Assembly (NCBI RefSeq): GCF_001014975.1
Contig: NZ_BBXA01000032.1
Location: forward strand, 1 to 64,000
Length of the DNA stretch: 64,000 nucleotides
Direction of reading: 5' to 3'
DNA from: Novosphingobium sp. MD-1
GTDB taxonomy: Bacteria > Pseudomonadota > Alphaproteobacteria > Sphingomonadales > Sphingomonadaceae
A program made the position numbers and the translations under genes. The notes below the pieces were generated by a model. The model worked only from the letters and a program-made list of their open reading frames with translations, was not told the origin of the DNA and did no database searches. How positions within the stretch are numbered: position 1 is the first letter of the stretch; every line of letters begins with the position of its first letter. This document shows, piece by piece, positions 45,154 to 54,603 of this stretch.

Positions 45154-46179
45154 TTACCCCTTCTTGAGGTGACGGCGGCCCAGCAGTTCCGCGATCTGCA
45201 CCGCGTTAAGCGCCGCGCCCTTGCGCAGGTTGTCGGAAACGCACCACAGCGCCAGGCCGTTATCGACCGTGGAATCCTCGCGCACGCGCGACACGAACGT
45301 GGCGTAATCGCCCACGCATTCGATCGGCGTCACGTATCCGCCGTCCTCGCGCTTATCGACGAGCATGACGCCCGGCGCCTCGCGCAGGATCGACTGGGCC
45401 TGTTCGGCGGAGATTTCTTCCTCGAACTCCAGGTGCACCGCTTCCGAGTGGCCGATGAACACCGGCACGCGAACGCAAGTGGCGACGACCTTGACCTTCG
45501 GATCGAGGATCTTCTTGGTTTCGGCGACCATCTTCCATTCTTCCTTGGTCGATCCATCGTCCAGGAACACGTCGATGTGCGGGATCACGTTGAACGCGAT
45601 CTGCTTGGTGAACTTCTTCGGTTCCACCGGATCGCCGACGAAGATCGCGCGGCTCTGTTCGAACAGCTCGTCCATGCCTTCCTTGCCCGCGCCGGACACG
45701 GACTGGTAGGTCGAGACGACCACGCGCTTGATCTTCGCCGCATCGTGCAGCGGCTTGAGCGCAACGACCATCTGCGCGGTCGAGCAATTGGGGTTCGCGA
45801 TGATGTTGCGCCGGGTATAGCCGTCGATCGCATCGGGGTTCACTTCGGGCACGATCAGCGGCACGTCCGGGTCCATGCGGTAGAGCGACGAGTTGTCGAT
45901 CACCACGCAGCCCTGCGAAGCGGCCTTGGGCGCATAGATCTTGGTCGGGCCGGAACCGGCGGCGAACAGCGCGATGTCCCAGCCGGTGAAATCGAAATGC
46001 TCGATGTTCTGGACCTTGAGCTTCTGCCCGGTCTCGCCGAACTCGATCTCGGTGCCCTGCGAACGCGGCGAGGCGACAGCGGCGATCTCGTCGATCGGAA
46101 ACGCGCGCTCGGCAAGGATGTTGAGCATCTCGCGGCCCACGTTCCCCGTCGCGCCGACAACTACAACCCGGTAACCCAT
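45154..46179 (-). CDS. asd: Aspartate-semialdehyde dehydrogenase
   Basis: Reduces aspartyl phosphate to aspartate semialdehyde, the branch point to lysine/DAP, methionine and threonine. 341 residues, usual length. NADP-binding GATGNVGREML (about residues 9-19), catalytic Cys in NPNCSTAQ and His in IGHSEAVHLE are present. With dapA and dapF this window holds three of the lysine-pathway genes, though not in one operon. Confidence 0.98.
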   Translation of the reverse strand: MGYRVVVVGATGNVGREMLNILAERAFPIDEIAAVASPRSQGTEIEFGETGQKLKVQNIEHFDFTGWDIALFAAGSGPTKIYAPKAASQGCVVIDNSSLYRMDPDVPLIVPEVNPDAIDGYTRRNIIANPNCSTAQMVVALKPLHDAAKIKRVVVSTYQSVSGAGKEGMDELFEQSRAIFVGDPVEPKKFTKQIAFNVIPHIDVFLDDGSTKEEWKMVAETKKILDPKVKVVATCVRVPVFIGHSEAVHLEFEEEISAEQAQSILREAPGVMLVDKREDGGYVTPIECVGDYATFVSRVREDSTVDNGLALWCVSDNLRKGAALNAVQIAELLGRRHLKKG

Positions 46180-46278
46180 GTCACTTCCCTTCCAGTGCCG
46201 CGCATCGCATGACGCGGGCCGTCCATAGCGGCTGGTTCCGACCAGCCAAGCGAATTGGCCTTCCGGCCACCCAAATTC

Positions 46279-48585
46279 CTATTTCTCGGCCACGAGCGGC
46301 GCCGGTCCGACGCCGTTGCGATCGAGGAAACGGAAAACCGTCTCATAGAGATGCTGGCTCACCTTCGGCCCACTGATGCGGTGGGTATAACCGGGGTAGA
46401 GCATCATTTCGAAAGGCATCGCCTCCGCCTGCATCTTGGCAATGAACGCGGAGGAGTTCTCGAACACCACGTTGTCGTCCGCCATGCCGTGGATCAGCAG
46501 CAGCGGATCGCGGATGCGGCCGGTATCGGCCAGCGCGTTCGACGTGGCATAGACCTGCGGTTCGCGCTTCGGGTCGCCCAGGTAGCGTTCGGTATAGTGG
46601 GTGTCATAGAGTTCCCACTTGGTGACCGGAGCCACGGCGATGGCCGCCGCATAGGCGCCGGGGTCGGCCTGCAGCATCTTGATCGACATATAGCCGCCAT
46701 AGGACCAGCCGAACGTGGCGATCCGCTTCGGGTCCACGAAATCCAGCGCCTTGAGGTAATTCGCCCCGGCAAGCTGGTCCTGCACCTCGACCGAGCCCAT
46801 CGCGCGGTAGAGTGTGCTTTCGAACTTCACCCCGCGATTGGCCGATCCGCGGTTGTCGATCGCGAAATAGATATAGCCCTTGTCGACGATCGCCTGCGCC
46901 AGCGCGCCCTGCCAGCCCTTGTGCACCACCTGCGCGTGCGGGCCGCCATAGTGGAAGGTGAAGACCGGATACTTGCGCCCAGGCTCCAACGGCGGCGTGA
47001 TCATCATCCAGTGCAGCGGAGTGCCATCGGCGGCCGGGATCGTGCCGAAGGTCGCCGGGCGATGGCTGGCGAGATAGGGCGCGTAAGGGTGCGATCCCTC
47101 CACGCGGTTCTCCTCGATCCACGCGATGCGCTTGCCGGCGGCGTCAGCAAGGTAGGACTGCGGCGGCTGCGCATCGGCATTGCGCGTGACCATCAGCGTC
47201 TGGCCGCGCTTGTCCATCGTCGCGGCGTTGTCGAAACCGGGATCGGTCAGGCGCACGATCTTCGACGGCGCCGCGAGATCGAGCGCATAGACCTGCTGCG
47301 TCAGCACGCCGTCCTTCGTACCGGTGAAGAACACGCGGCCGGCCTTCTGGTCCACGCCGACAAGGCCAGTCACCACCCAGTCGCCCTGCGTGAGCTGCTG
47401 CCACTGGCTGTCCGGATAATGGTCGGGCCGGAAGCGGTAGAGATGGCCGAAGCCATCGCGTTCGGACCACCAGATGAGGCTGCCGTCCGCCAGAAAGCGA
47501 TAGCTGTCCGACAGGTTGATCCAGCTGCGTTCGGCGGCCTGTTCGCTGAACAGCACCCGCGCCTTGCCCGTGGCGGGATCGACCGCCAGCATGTCGAGCC
47601 GGGTCTGCGCGCGGTTTTCGCGCTGGACGTAGAGCGTCTTGCCGTCGGGTGCCCAGTCCACGCGAGCCAGGTAGATGTCCTTTTCAGCGCCCGGATCGCC
47701 CGCACCAAGGTCCACCGCGACGCGGCCGCTGCCGCCCGGCGCCATGATCCACAGCGAAACCTCGGCGTTGGGCGTGCCGGCGGCCGGATAGCGCTGGTCG
47801 AAGGTCTTGGTGCCCTCCGCGCCGATTGCCGCGCGGGTGACGACGCCCACCTTGGCCTCGTCGAACCGCTCGACCGCCAGGCGGCTTTCGTCGGGCGACC
47901 ACCAGAAGCCCGCAAAGCGCGACATTTCTTCCTGCGCCACGAACTCAGCCTCGCCCCAGTGGACGGTCTCGGCGCTTTCCGTGGGCGTTACCGCGATGGG
48001 TGCGCCCTGCCCTGCTACCGGGCCGACCCACAGCCGGCGATCGCGCACATAGGCGATGCGATCGCCCTTCGGCCCCAGCTTGGGGTTGAGTTCGCCCCCC
48101 TGCGTTCCGGGAATGCGCTGGACGCTACCGTCCAGCCCGGCCAGGAACAGGTCGCCATCGAGCGGCACCAGCACGGCCTTGCCGTCGGGCGCCCATTCGT
48201 AGCTGACGATGCCCTTCAGATCGCCGATCCGCTGCCGTTCGCGCTGCATCTTCTCGGCCTCGGACAGTTCCTTGCCTGACGACAGCTTGAGCGAATCCAC
48301 CAGCATCCGCCACTTGCCCGTCTTCCGCTCGAAGCCCCACAGGTCATAGCGCTCGCGATCGTCGGCACGGTTGCGCAGCAGCGTGAGGTACGCGCCATCG
48401 GGCGAGAGCTTGACCCCGCGCGGTGCCGGCCCGTTGAGCGAGGGACTGGCGAAGACGCGCTCCAGCGTGAGCGCGGGCGCGGCCTGCGCGGTGGCGGTCA
48501 CCGGCGGTTCTCCGGCGTGAGCAGAAGCGAGGGGCAGAAGGGCGCAGAGCGCCGATGCGGCAAGGAGGTGTCGGAAGCGAAGCAT
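46279..48585 (-). CDS. Dipeptidyl peptidase IV-like S9 peptidase, secreted
   Basis: A 768-residue periplasmic serine peptidase. A signal peptide (residues 1-24, LASAHA) precedes a beta-propeller domain with the substrate-anchoring Glu pair in FVAQEEMSRF (typical of the DPP IV branch), and the C-terminal hydrolase domain has GWSYGGYM, Asp in GMADDNVV and His in PGYTHRI. All catalytic residues are intact. Longer and only distantly similar to the S9 gene at 558-2588. No Shine-Dalgarno was judged strong. Confidence 0.93.
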   Translation of the reverse strand: MLRFRHLLAASALCALLPLASAHAGEPPVTATAQAAPALTLERVFASPSLNGPAPRGVKLSPDGAYLTLLRNRADDRERYDLWGFERKTGKWRMLVDSLKLSSGKELSEAEKMQRERQRIGDLKGIVSYEWAPDGKAVLVPLDGDLFLAGLDGSVQRIPGTQGGELNPKLGPKGDRIAYVRDRRLWVGPVAGQGAPIAVTPTESAETVHWGEAEFVAQEEMSRFAGFWWSPDESRLAVERFDEAKVGVVTRAAIGAEGTKTFDQRYPAAGTPNAEVSLWIMAPGGSGRVAVDLGAGDPGAEKDIYLARVDWAPDGKTLYVQRENRAQTRLDMLAVDPATGKARVLFSEQAAERSWINLSDSYRFLADGSLIWWSERDGFGHLYRFRPDHYPDSQWQQLTQGDWVVTGLVGVDQKAGRVFFTGTKDGVLTQQVYALDLAAPSKIVRLTDPGFDNAATMDKRGQTLMVTRNADAQPPQSYLADAAGKRIAWIEENRVEGSHPYAPYLASHRPATFGTIPAADGTPLHWMMITPPLEPGRKYPVFTFHYGGPHAQVVHKGWQGALAQAIVDKGYIYFAIDNRGSANRGVKFESTLYRAMGSVEVQDQLAGANYLKALDFVDPKRIATFGWSYGGYMSIKMLQADPGAYAAAIAVAPVTKWELYDTHYTERYLGDPKREPQVYATSNALADTGRIRDPLLLIHGMADDNVVFENSSAFIAKMQAEAMPFEMMLYPGYTHRISGPKVSQHLYETVFRFLDRNGVGPAPLVAEK

Positions 48586-48654
48586 GGCAAGGTCACGAAC
48601 CTCTCTGGGAAAGGGCAGCGGATGGGGAGAACCGGCGAAAACGGCGCGCAGACA

Positions 48655-48693
48655 GCAAAAAAGGCGCCCTGGCGGTGGTGCCAGGACGCCTTT
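48655..48693 (-). terminator. Rho-independent terminator after rplS
   Basis: On the minus strand the arms at 48693-48680 and 48673-48660 form a 14-position stem with one mismatch (AAAGGCG, then CCTGGC) ending in TTTTTT. It lies about 34 bases past the rplS stop codon. Confidence 0.9.
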
Positions 48694-48726
48694 CTACACA
48701 ATTTCCGTGTCTTGGGCGTTGGGCTT

Positions 48727-49107
48727 TCAGCCCTCCTGGCCGGTCTTGACGACCTTGCGCTCGGCAATACGCGCCGATTTGCCGGTGCGGCCACGAAGAT
48801 AGTAGAGCTTCGCACGACGCACGACACCACGGCGCACCACGGTAATCGAATCAATGTTGGGCGAGTAGAGCGGGAACACGCGCTCCACGCCTTCGCCGAA
48901 CGAGATCTTGCGCACGGTGAAGTTCGAGCCAAGGCCACGGTTCGAGCGCGCGATGCACACGCCTTCGTAAGCCTGGACGCGGGTGCGGTCGCCTTCAACG
49001 ACGCGCACGCCCACGCGCACGGTATCGCCCGCGCGGAAATCCGGAATATCCTTCTTCGCCTTGAAATCGGCGATGGCTTCAGCTTCAAGCTGCTGAATCA
49101 GGTTCAT
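48727..49107 (-). CDS. rplS: 50S ribosomal protein L19
   Basis: 126 residues, a usual length; the core VRVGVRVVEGDRTRVQAYEGVCI and GVERVFPLYSPNIDSI are L19 signatures. It begins three bases after the trmD stop and ends before a strong terminator; last gene of the ffh-rpsP-rimM-trmD-rplS operon. Confidence 0.98.
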   Translation of the reverse strand: MNLIQQLEAEAIADFKAKKDIPDFRAGDTVRVGVRVVEGDRTRVQAYEGVCIARSNRGLGSNFTVRKISFGEGVERVFPLYSPNIDSITVVRRGVVRRAKLYYLRGRTGKSARIAERKVVKTGQEG

Positions 49108-49110
49108 TTT

Positions 49111-49851
49111 TCAATCGTCCTGCACTTCACGCTGCGCGCCAGAGGCAGACTGGACCCGAGCACCGACGTGGCGCTCCCAAAGGTCCGGCCTGCGTGACCG
49201 GGTATCGTCTTCCGAACGGCGTTTCCGCCATTCCGCGATTTTCGCATGATCCCCCGATCGCAGCACTTCAGGGATCGTGCGCCCTTCCCATTCGACGGGT
49301 CGGGTATAGTGCGGGTATTCGAGGAGACCGTTCTCGAACGACTCCTCCTGCCCGCTTGAAGGCGCGCCCATTACGCCGGGAAGCAGCCGAATGCAAGCGT
49401 CGAGCAGCATAAGGGCGGCGCATTCGCCGCCGGACAGCACGATATCGCCCACCGAGACTTCCTCGACCTGCCGGCCCGCGAAGATGCGCTCGTCGAAACC
49501 CTCGAACCGGCCGCACAGCACGATCACGCCGGGACCGGCCGCCAGTTCTCGCACGCGCTCCTGCGTCAACGGCTTGCCGCGCGGTGTCATGGCAACGACC
49601 GGGCATCCGGGATGCGCCGCCAGCGCATGATCGACCGCCGCCGCCAACACGTCCACCCGCAGCACCATGCCGGCCCCGCCGCCAGCGGGCGTATCATCGA
49701 CGGTCCGGTGCTTGTCGATCGCGAAATCGCGGATCTGCACGGCATCGAGCGCCCACGTCCCCTCGCGCAACGCCCGCCCCGCCAGACTGACGCCGAGCGG
49801 GCCGGGAAACATTTCAGGATAGAGCGTGAGGACAGTGGCGGCGAAGGTCAT
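49111..49851 (-). CDS. trmD: tRNA (guanine37-N1) methyltransferase
   Basis: Methylates G37 of tRNAs reading CCN, CUN and CGG. 246 residues from ATG 49851. The SPOUT trefoil-knot motif VLCGRFEGFDERI and the SVGDIVLSGGECAAL stretch that binds SAM are present. AAGAAG lies about six bases before the start. Confidence 0.97.
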   Translation of the reverse strand: MTFAATVLTLYPEMFPGPLGVSLAGRALREGTWALDAVQIRDFAIDKHRTVDDTPAGGGAGMVLRVDVLAAAVDHALAAHPGCPVVAMTPRGKPLTQERVRELAAGPGVIVLCGRFEGFDERIFAGRQVEEVSVGDIVLSGGECAALMLLDACIRLLPGVMGAPSSGQEESFENGLLEYPHYTRPVEWEGRTIPEVLRSGDHAKIAEWRKRRSEDDTRSRRPDLWERHVGARVQSASGAQREVQDD

Positions 49852-49870
49852 TCGGGCTTCTTGGCAGAGA

Positions 49871-51391
49871 TCAGGGAACGGCACCCTCGAACGTGAACCG
49901 CAACGCCTGGATCGTTATCGGGCGCGTCGGCGCGAGGACGATCTGTCCGTTGACGCTCCCCTTGCCGCAAGTCCAGCGGAAAGTGCCGGTCATGCGGCCG
50001 GTCGGCGTAACCGGCGCGGCGGTGTCGCACGTGCCGGCCTGCGCTTTCAGTTCACCCAGCACTTTCGTCCAGTTTTCCGCGGTGCGGTCCATCGGGAAGT
50101 TCATCGCCACGCGCCCGTTCAGCGGCGCCACCGTGCCCGCCTGCCACACGGCTTGCGCCGCAGCGTAGAAGCTGGCGAGATCGGAAGAGACAGGCATTTC
50201 CGGGCGGTGGAGCAGGCCAGCCTTGTGCATCAGCATCGCCGCATCCCATGCCGGGCCGGTCGGGCCGGCGTAGGTGCGGTTGGTCAGCACGAAAATGCCG
50301 GTGCCGTATTCGGGCATCAGCATGACATGCGAGCCATAGCCCGGATAGCCGCCGCCATGGCTCATGGTGAGGCCCAGGTCGCAATCCTGCATCACGCGCC
50401 AGCCCATGCCATACGCGAGCGCCAGCGGGCAGGCGGTGGCACCGGTGCTGCCGGGGCGGGTGGCGATCGAGACGAAGTTCAGCCCCTGCGCCAGTTCGCG
50501 GATGGTCGCGCGGCGCACCGGCCCTGTTTCCGGCCCGTCGCGCGCCGGCCAGCCGGAGAGGAGGAAAGCGATCCACTTCGCATAGTCGTTGGCGCTGACC
50601 TGCAACCCGCCCATGGAATTGAACGCGCCGTCCTTCATCGTCGGCTCCTCGCTCCACACGCCGTTTTCCCAGCGATAGCCGACAGCGCGCCGCTCGATCG
50701 GCGAGGCGGGCGTGTCATAGCCGCTCGAAGTCATGCCCAGCGGGACAAGGAAGGTCTTCTCCACATAGCGGCGATAGGGCTGGTGCGTCACGTTGGCGAC
50801 GATCCGGCCGAGAATGGCATAGCCGAGGTTCGAATATTCGTGCCGCGCCTGCGGTTCGCGCGTGAAGGGCACGCCGGTTTTGAGCAGCGCGGTGAAATCC
50901 TCCTGGCTCAGCACCTGCTGGCGATCGCCCCAGGGATCGTCGGTGACGAAGCCAGCGACGTGCTGCAACAGATCGCGCACGCGGATTTTCGGGGAATCGC
51001 TGGTGGGATAGGTCCAGCCGCGCATCTCGGGCACGTACTTTTCGGCCGGATCGTCCAGCGCGAGCAGGCCCTTGTCGCGCAGCGAGAGGATCGACAGCGC
51101 GGTGAAGGCCTTGGTCATCGAGGCGATGCGGAACAGGCTGTCGGGCGTGACGGGGCGGCGCGCGGCGAGATCCTGCACGCCTTCCCCCTTCACCAGTGCG
51201 AGATGGCCGCCCTGCACCACGCCATAGACGAGACCGGGCACATGGTTTTCCGCCATGAACGTGGTGAAGCCCGCTTCGATCTGCGGCGCGATGCTATCGA
51301 GCGTGGCGCTCTGGGGACTCGTGCTCTGGGCGTGAAGCGGTGACGCCGCGAGCACGACCGCCATCGCCGGAATCATCGTCATCGCCCGCAT
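49871..51391 (-). CDS. Serine hydrolase (beta-lactamase/S12 family)
   Basis: A 506-residue secreted hydrolase with a signal peptide (residues 1-22, ending LHAQ) and the S12 catalytic set: SMTK (the SxxK), YSNLGY (YxN) and SHGGGYPG (HxG). Family members are class C beta-lactamases, esterases or D-alanyl-peptidases; nothing here indicates which. GGGAGG precedes the ATG at 51391. It lies 19 bases before trmD on the same strand and so sits inside a conserved ribosomal operon. An additional C-terminal domain (about 120 residues) of unknown role follows the catalytic part. Confidence 0.9.
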   Translation of the reverse strand: MRAMTMIPAMAVVLAASPLHAQSTSPQSATLDSIAPQIEAGFTTFMAENHVPGLVYGVVQGGHLALVKGEGVQDLAARRPVTPDSLFRIASMTKAFTALSILSLRDKGLLALDDPAEKYVPEMRGWTYPTSDSPKIRVRDLLQHVAGFVTDDPWGDRQQVLSQEDFTALLKTGVPFTREPQARHEYSNLGYAILGRIVANVTHQPYRRYVEKTFLVPLGMTSSGYDTPASPIERRAVGYRWENGVWSEEPTMKDGAFNSMGGLQVSANDYAKWIAFLLSGWPARDGPETGPVRRATIRELAQGLNFVSIATRPGSTGATACPLALAYGMGWRVMQDCDLGLTMSHGGGYPGYGSHVMLMPEYGTGIFVLTNRTYAGPTGPAWDAAMLMHKAGLLHRPEMPVSSDLASFYAAAQAVWQAGTVAPLNGRVAMNFPMDRTAENWTKVLGELKAQAGTCDTAAPVTPTGRMTGTFRWTCGKGSVNGQIVLAPTRPITIQALRFTFEGAVP

Positions 51392-51491
51392 CGGAACCTC
51401 CCGCCCTGCCAATATTGCGCGCGGAACGTGCCTGATACGGGTGCGAATGCCCAGCGGGCGCATCAACCCTTTTGCGGATTGCGCGCGGGTG

Positions 51492-51812
51492 TTACCGGAA
51501 AGCCCGCGCCGGACCCAGCACGGCCACGCGATAGCGGTACTTGCGAACGGCCAGATGCGCGGTGGCGGCGGCAAGGCCATAGGCCGCCAACCCCAGCAGG
51601 ACGAGCGCGAGCGCCACGTCATCCTCGCCCGCCATGAGCAGTACGATCGCCGCCAGCCAGATCACACCGGCAACCGGCAGGGCGGCATGGAGCGCGAGGC
51701 GCAGGTCGCCCCATTCAGGCCGGCGCACAACGAGCTTCTGCGCCAGCACCCGGCCGGCGATACCGAAAGGGATCAGGAACAGGATCAGCGCGAAGTCCAT
51801 GGCGTCGATCAT
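51492..51812 (-). CDS. Small membrane protein, unknown function
   Basis: 106 residues with three hydrophobic segments (about residues 6-24, 43-63, 68-88) and a basic C terminus. Start ATG 51812 (or 51800). It is followed by the serine hydrolase and preceded by rimM, all on the minus strand. No family recognised. Confidence 0.7.
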   Translation of the reverse strand: MIDAMDFALILFLIPFGIAGRVLAQKLVVRRPEWGDLRLALHAALPVAGVIWLAAIVLLMAGEDDVALALVLLGLAAYGLAAATAHLAVRKYRYRVAVLGPARAFR

Positions 51813-51864
51813 ATACGGATCGCCACGGCGACGTTACCGAAACAACGGCCGGACCGGGCCGAAA

Positions 51865-52353
51865 TCAGGCCTCGGCATAGGCGGAAGCGATCAGCATCCG
51901 CGTTTCGTTCCATTCCGGCACAGCTTCGGCGCGCATCGGCACCATGAAGCGCTTTCCATCGGGCCGGCGGATTTCCAGCACATCGCCCGCGCCGTAGTTT
52001 TCGACCGCGATGCATTCGCCCAGCGATTCGCCATCGGTGGAAACGGCTGCAAGGCCGATCAGGTCGGCGTGATAGTACTCGCCCTCCGCCAGCGACGGCA
52101 GGGCCGAGCGCGGCACGGTGAGCGCGGTGCCGCGCAGCCGTTCGGCGGCGGTCCGGTCGGTCACTTCGGCGAAGCGGGCGATCGCCCCGCCCTTGCCGTC
52201 ATCGCGCAGCTTTTCCAGCGTCAGGCTGGAAGCGTTGAAGGCGCGGTAGCGCTTGAGCGCCACCACGCCTTCTCCGAACAGCTTGAGACGGACTTCGCCC
52301 GTCACTCCGTGCGCACCGGTCACGGCGGCCAGCGTAACGGGCTTGTCCGACAA
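51865..52353 (-). CDS. rimM: Ribosome maturation factor RimM
   Basis: Binds S19 and helps assemble the 30S head. 162 residues with an N-terminal RimM domain (AAVTGAHGVTGEVRLKLFGE) and a PRC-barrel C-terminal domain (EYYHADLIGL, DVLEIRR). It starts with TTG at 52353, two bases after the rpsP stop; a TTG is unusual but the context allows nothing better. Confidence 0.95.
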   Translation of the reverse strand: MSDKPVTLAAVTGAHGVTGEVRLKLFGEGVVALKRYRAFNASSLTLEKLRDDGKGGAIARFAEVTDRTAAERLRGTALTVPRSALPSLAEGEYYHADLIGLAAVSTDGESLGECIAVENYGAGDVLEIRRPDGKRFMVPMRAEAVPEWNETRMLIASAYAEA

Positions 52354-52355
52354 GA

Positions 52356-52814
52356 TCAGGCCTCGGTCGACTCTTCGGCAGCAGCCTCGGCAGCGGGCGC
52401 TTCCTCAGCCGGAGCTTCCTCGACGGGAGCCGGAGCAGCAGCTTCAGCGGCGGCGGCTTCAGCGGCCTCTGCGGCTTCACGCGCCTTCTCGGCCTTTTCC
52501 TCGGCGCGATCCTTGGCCTTCTGGCCCGGTTCACCCTTCTTGAGGTTGCTTGTCGCGGCGCGTTCCTTGATCCCGGCCTTGTCGAGCAGGCGGGCTACGC
52601 GATCGGTCGGCTGCGCGCCGACGCCCAGCCAGTAGCGCACGCGGTCTTCGACCAGACGGACGCGGTTGGCGTCGTCCTTGGCCAGCAGCGGGTTGTAGGT
52701 GCCGACCTGCTCGAGATAGGCACCATCGCGCGGGGCGCGGCTGTTGGCGACGACGACCTTGTAATACGGGCGCTTCTTGGAACCACCACGCGACAGACGC
52801 AGAGAAACAGACAT
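52356..52814 (-). CDS. rpsP: 30S ribosomal protein S16 with long tail
   Basis: 152 residues, against about 80 in E. coli. The first 80 residues are S16 (SLRLSRGGSKKRPYYKVVVAN, GTYNPLL), followed by a basic segment and then a tail of about 55 residues rich in Ala and Glu (for example AAEAAAPAPVEEAPAEEAPA). Such tails occur in other sphingomonads. Part of the ffh operon. Confidence 0.97.
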   Translation of the reverse strand: MSVSLRLSRGGSKKRPYYKVVVANSRAPRDGAYLEQVGTYNPLLAKDDANRVRLVEDRVRYWLGVGAQPTDRVARLLDKAGIKERAATSNLKKGEPGQKAKDRAEEKAEKAREAAEAAEAAAAEAAAPAPVEEAPAEEAPAAEAAAEESTEA

Positions 52815-52859
52815 TACTTCAACCTTTCCTCGAAACTCTTCGAACGCAAATTTCCGAAA

Positions 52860-54344
52860 TCACTTCTTCCGCAGCAGATCGCCGAGGTTGGCGGGCATGT
52901 TGCCCAGCCCCGGCAGACCGCCGGCACCACCCATGCCGCCACCCAGGCCACCGAGCCCGCCCGGCCCGGCCTGCTGGTCCAGCCCCGGCATGGCGGCGCC
53001 AAGGCCGCCCTTGCCGAACAGGGCGCCAAGCCCCTTGAGGCCGCCCATCTTCTTGATCTGCTTCATGGCCTTGGCCATTTCCATGTGCATCTTCAGGAGC
53101 TTGTTCACGTCCTGAACCTGTGTGCCCGAACCCTTGGCCACGCGGATCTTGCGCTTGGCGTTGAGCAGTTCGGGCCGCGTGCGCTCGGTCGGCGTCATCG
53201 AACCGATGATCGCGTCCATGCGCAGCAGCACCTTGTCGTCCATGCCCGATTGCGCCATCGCCTGCTTGGCCTTCTTCATGCCGGGCATCATGCCTGCCAG
53301 CGCGCCAAGCCCGCCCATGCGCTGCATCTGCTGCAGCTGGGTGCGCAGGTCGTTCATGTCGAACTGGCCCTTGGCCATGCGCGCGGCCAGCCGTTCGGCC
53401 TCGTCCGCCTGCACCGTCGCCGCCGCCTTTTCGACGATCGAGACGATATCGCCCATGCCCAGGATGCGGCCGGCAACGCGCTGCGGGTGGAACGGCTCGA
53501 TCGCATCGAGCTTTTCGCCCGTGGCCGCGAACTTGATCGGCTTGCCGGTAACCGCGCGCATCGACAGCGCCGCGCCGCCGCGCGCATCACCGTCCATGCG
53601 GGTCAGCACCACGCCGGTCAGATCGACTTCGCCGGCAAAGCTCTGCGCCACGTTGACCGCGTCCTGGCCGGTCAGCGAGTCAACGACGAGCAGCGTTTCC
53701 TTCGGCGCGGAGACGGCGGCGACGGCCTTCATCTCGTCCATCAGCGCGGCATCGACGTGGAGGCGGCCGGCGGTATCGAGCAGGAGAACGTCCACCGCCT
53801 GCAGCTTCGCCGCGTGGAGCGCGCGCGTGGCGATGTCCACGGGCTGCTGGCCAACGATGATCGGCAGCGTGGCGACGCCAACCTGTTCGCCCAGCACCTT
53901 GAGCTGTTCCTGGGCCGCCGGACGATTGACGTCGAGCGAGGCCATCAGGACCTTCTTGCCCTGCTTTTCCTTGAGCAGCTTGCCGATCTTGGCAGTGCTG
54001 GTGGTCTTGCCCGAACCCTGCAGGCCGACCATCATGATGACAACCGGCGGGGCCGCCACAAGATCGAGATCGGCGGTTTCCGATCCCAGCATCTCGACCA
54101 GCGCGTCGTTGACAATCTTGACGACCTGCTGGCCGGGCGTGACCGACTTCAGCACCGACTGGCCAACGGCCTCCTCGGTAACCTTGTCGACAAAACGGCG
54201 CACCACGGGCAGCGCAACGTCGGCTTCGAGCAATGCGATGCGCACTTCGCGCATGGCCGCCCGGACATCGTCCTCCTTGAGCGCGCCGCGGCCACGCAGG
54301 CGATCGAACACGCCTCCAAGCCGGTCTGAAAGACTATCGAACAC
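52860..54344 (-). CDS. ffh: Signal recognition particle protein Ffh
   Basis: Binds 4.5S RNA and signal peptides and delivers ribosomes to FtsY. 494 residues: N domain, GTPase G domain with GLQGSGKTTSTAK (about residues 105-117), DTAGRLH and TRMDGDARGG, then the M domain with Met-rich helices (AGMMPGMKKAKQAM). It ends in a Gly-rich tail (GLGGLGGGMGG). I take the start at GTG 54344 (encoding FDSLSDRLGG), the usual N terminus; longer frames upstream to 54536 are not conserved. First gene of the ribosomal operon. Confidence 0.97.
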   Translation of the reverse strand: MFDSLSDRLGGVFDRLRGRGALKEDDVRAAMREVRIALLEADVALPVVRRFVDKVTEEAVGQSVLKSVTPGQQVVKIVNDALVEMLGSETADLDLVAAPPVVIMMVGLQGSGKTTSTAKIGKLLKEKQGKKVLMASLDVNRPAAQEQLKVLGEQVGVATLPIIVGQQPVDIATRALHAAKLQAVDVLLLDTAGRLHVDAALMDEMKAVAAVSAPKETLLVVDSLTGQDAVNVAQSFAGEVDLTGVVLTRMDGDARGGAALSMRAVTGKPIKFAATGEKLDAIEPFHPQRVAGRILGMGDIVSIVEKAAATVQADEAERLAARMAKGQFDMNDLRTQLQQMQRMGGLGALAGMMPGMKKAKQAMAQSGMDDKVLLRMDAIIGSMTPTERTRPELLNAKRKIRVAKGSGTQVQDVNKLLKMHMEMAKAMKQIKKMGGLKGLGALFGKGGLGAAMPGLDQQAGPGGLGGLGGGMGGAGGLPGLGNMPANLGDLLRKK

Positions 54345-54603
54345 GCCGTATTCCCGTTGCCATGCCCCGCCGTCCGCCACATCGCCAACGCAAAACCGCG
54401 TAACGCGAAAAACGCCGGTGGGCGAAACCTCGCCGACCAGCGTGTGGCATCCTGTTGGAGCCGTTATTGAGCCGTACCAGCACCCTTCGAGGTGATGGGA
54501 CGCTATGCCCTTAGCGCTGCCTGGACGAAAAGGCAAGCTGAACCGCCATCGCGGATGCCCTATGGCATTGCGCTAAGCCCGCGCGCGCCCTAGATCGCCC
54601 GCC

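Noticed and set aside
46255..48279. 674-codon plus-strand frame opposite the DPP IV-like gene
   Set aside because: Shadow of a real gene with low-complexity His/Arg/Ala composition.
53085..54495. Two plus-strand frames (414 and 457 codons) opposite ffh
   Set aside because: Both are shadows of the highly conserved ffh gene.
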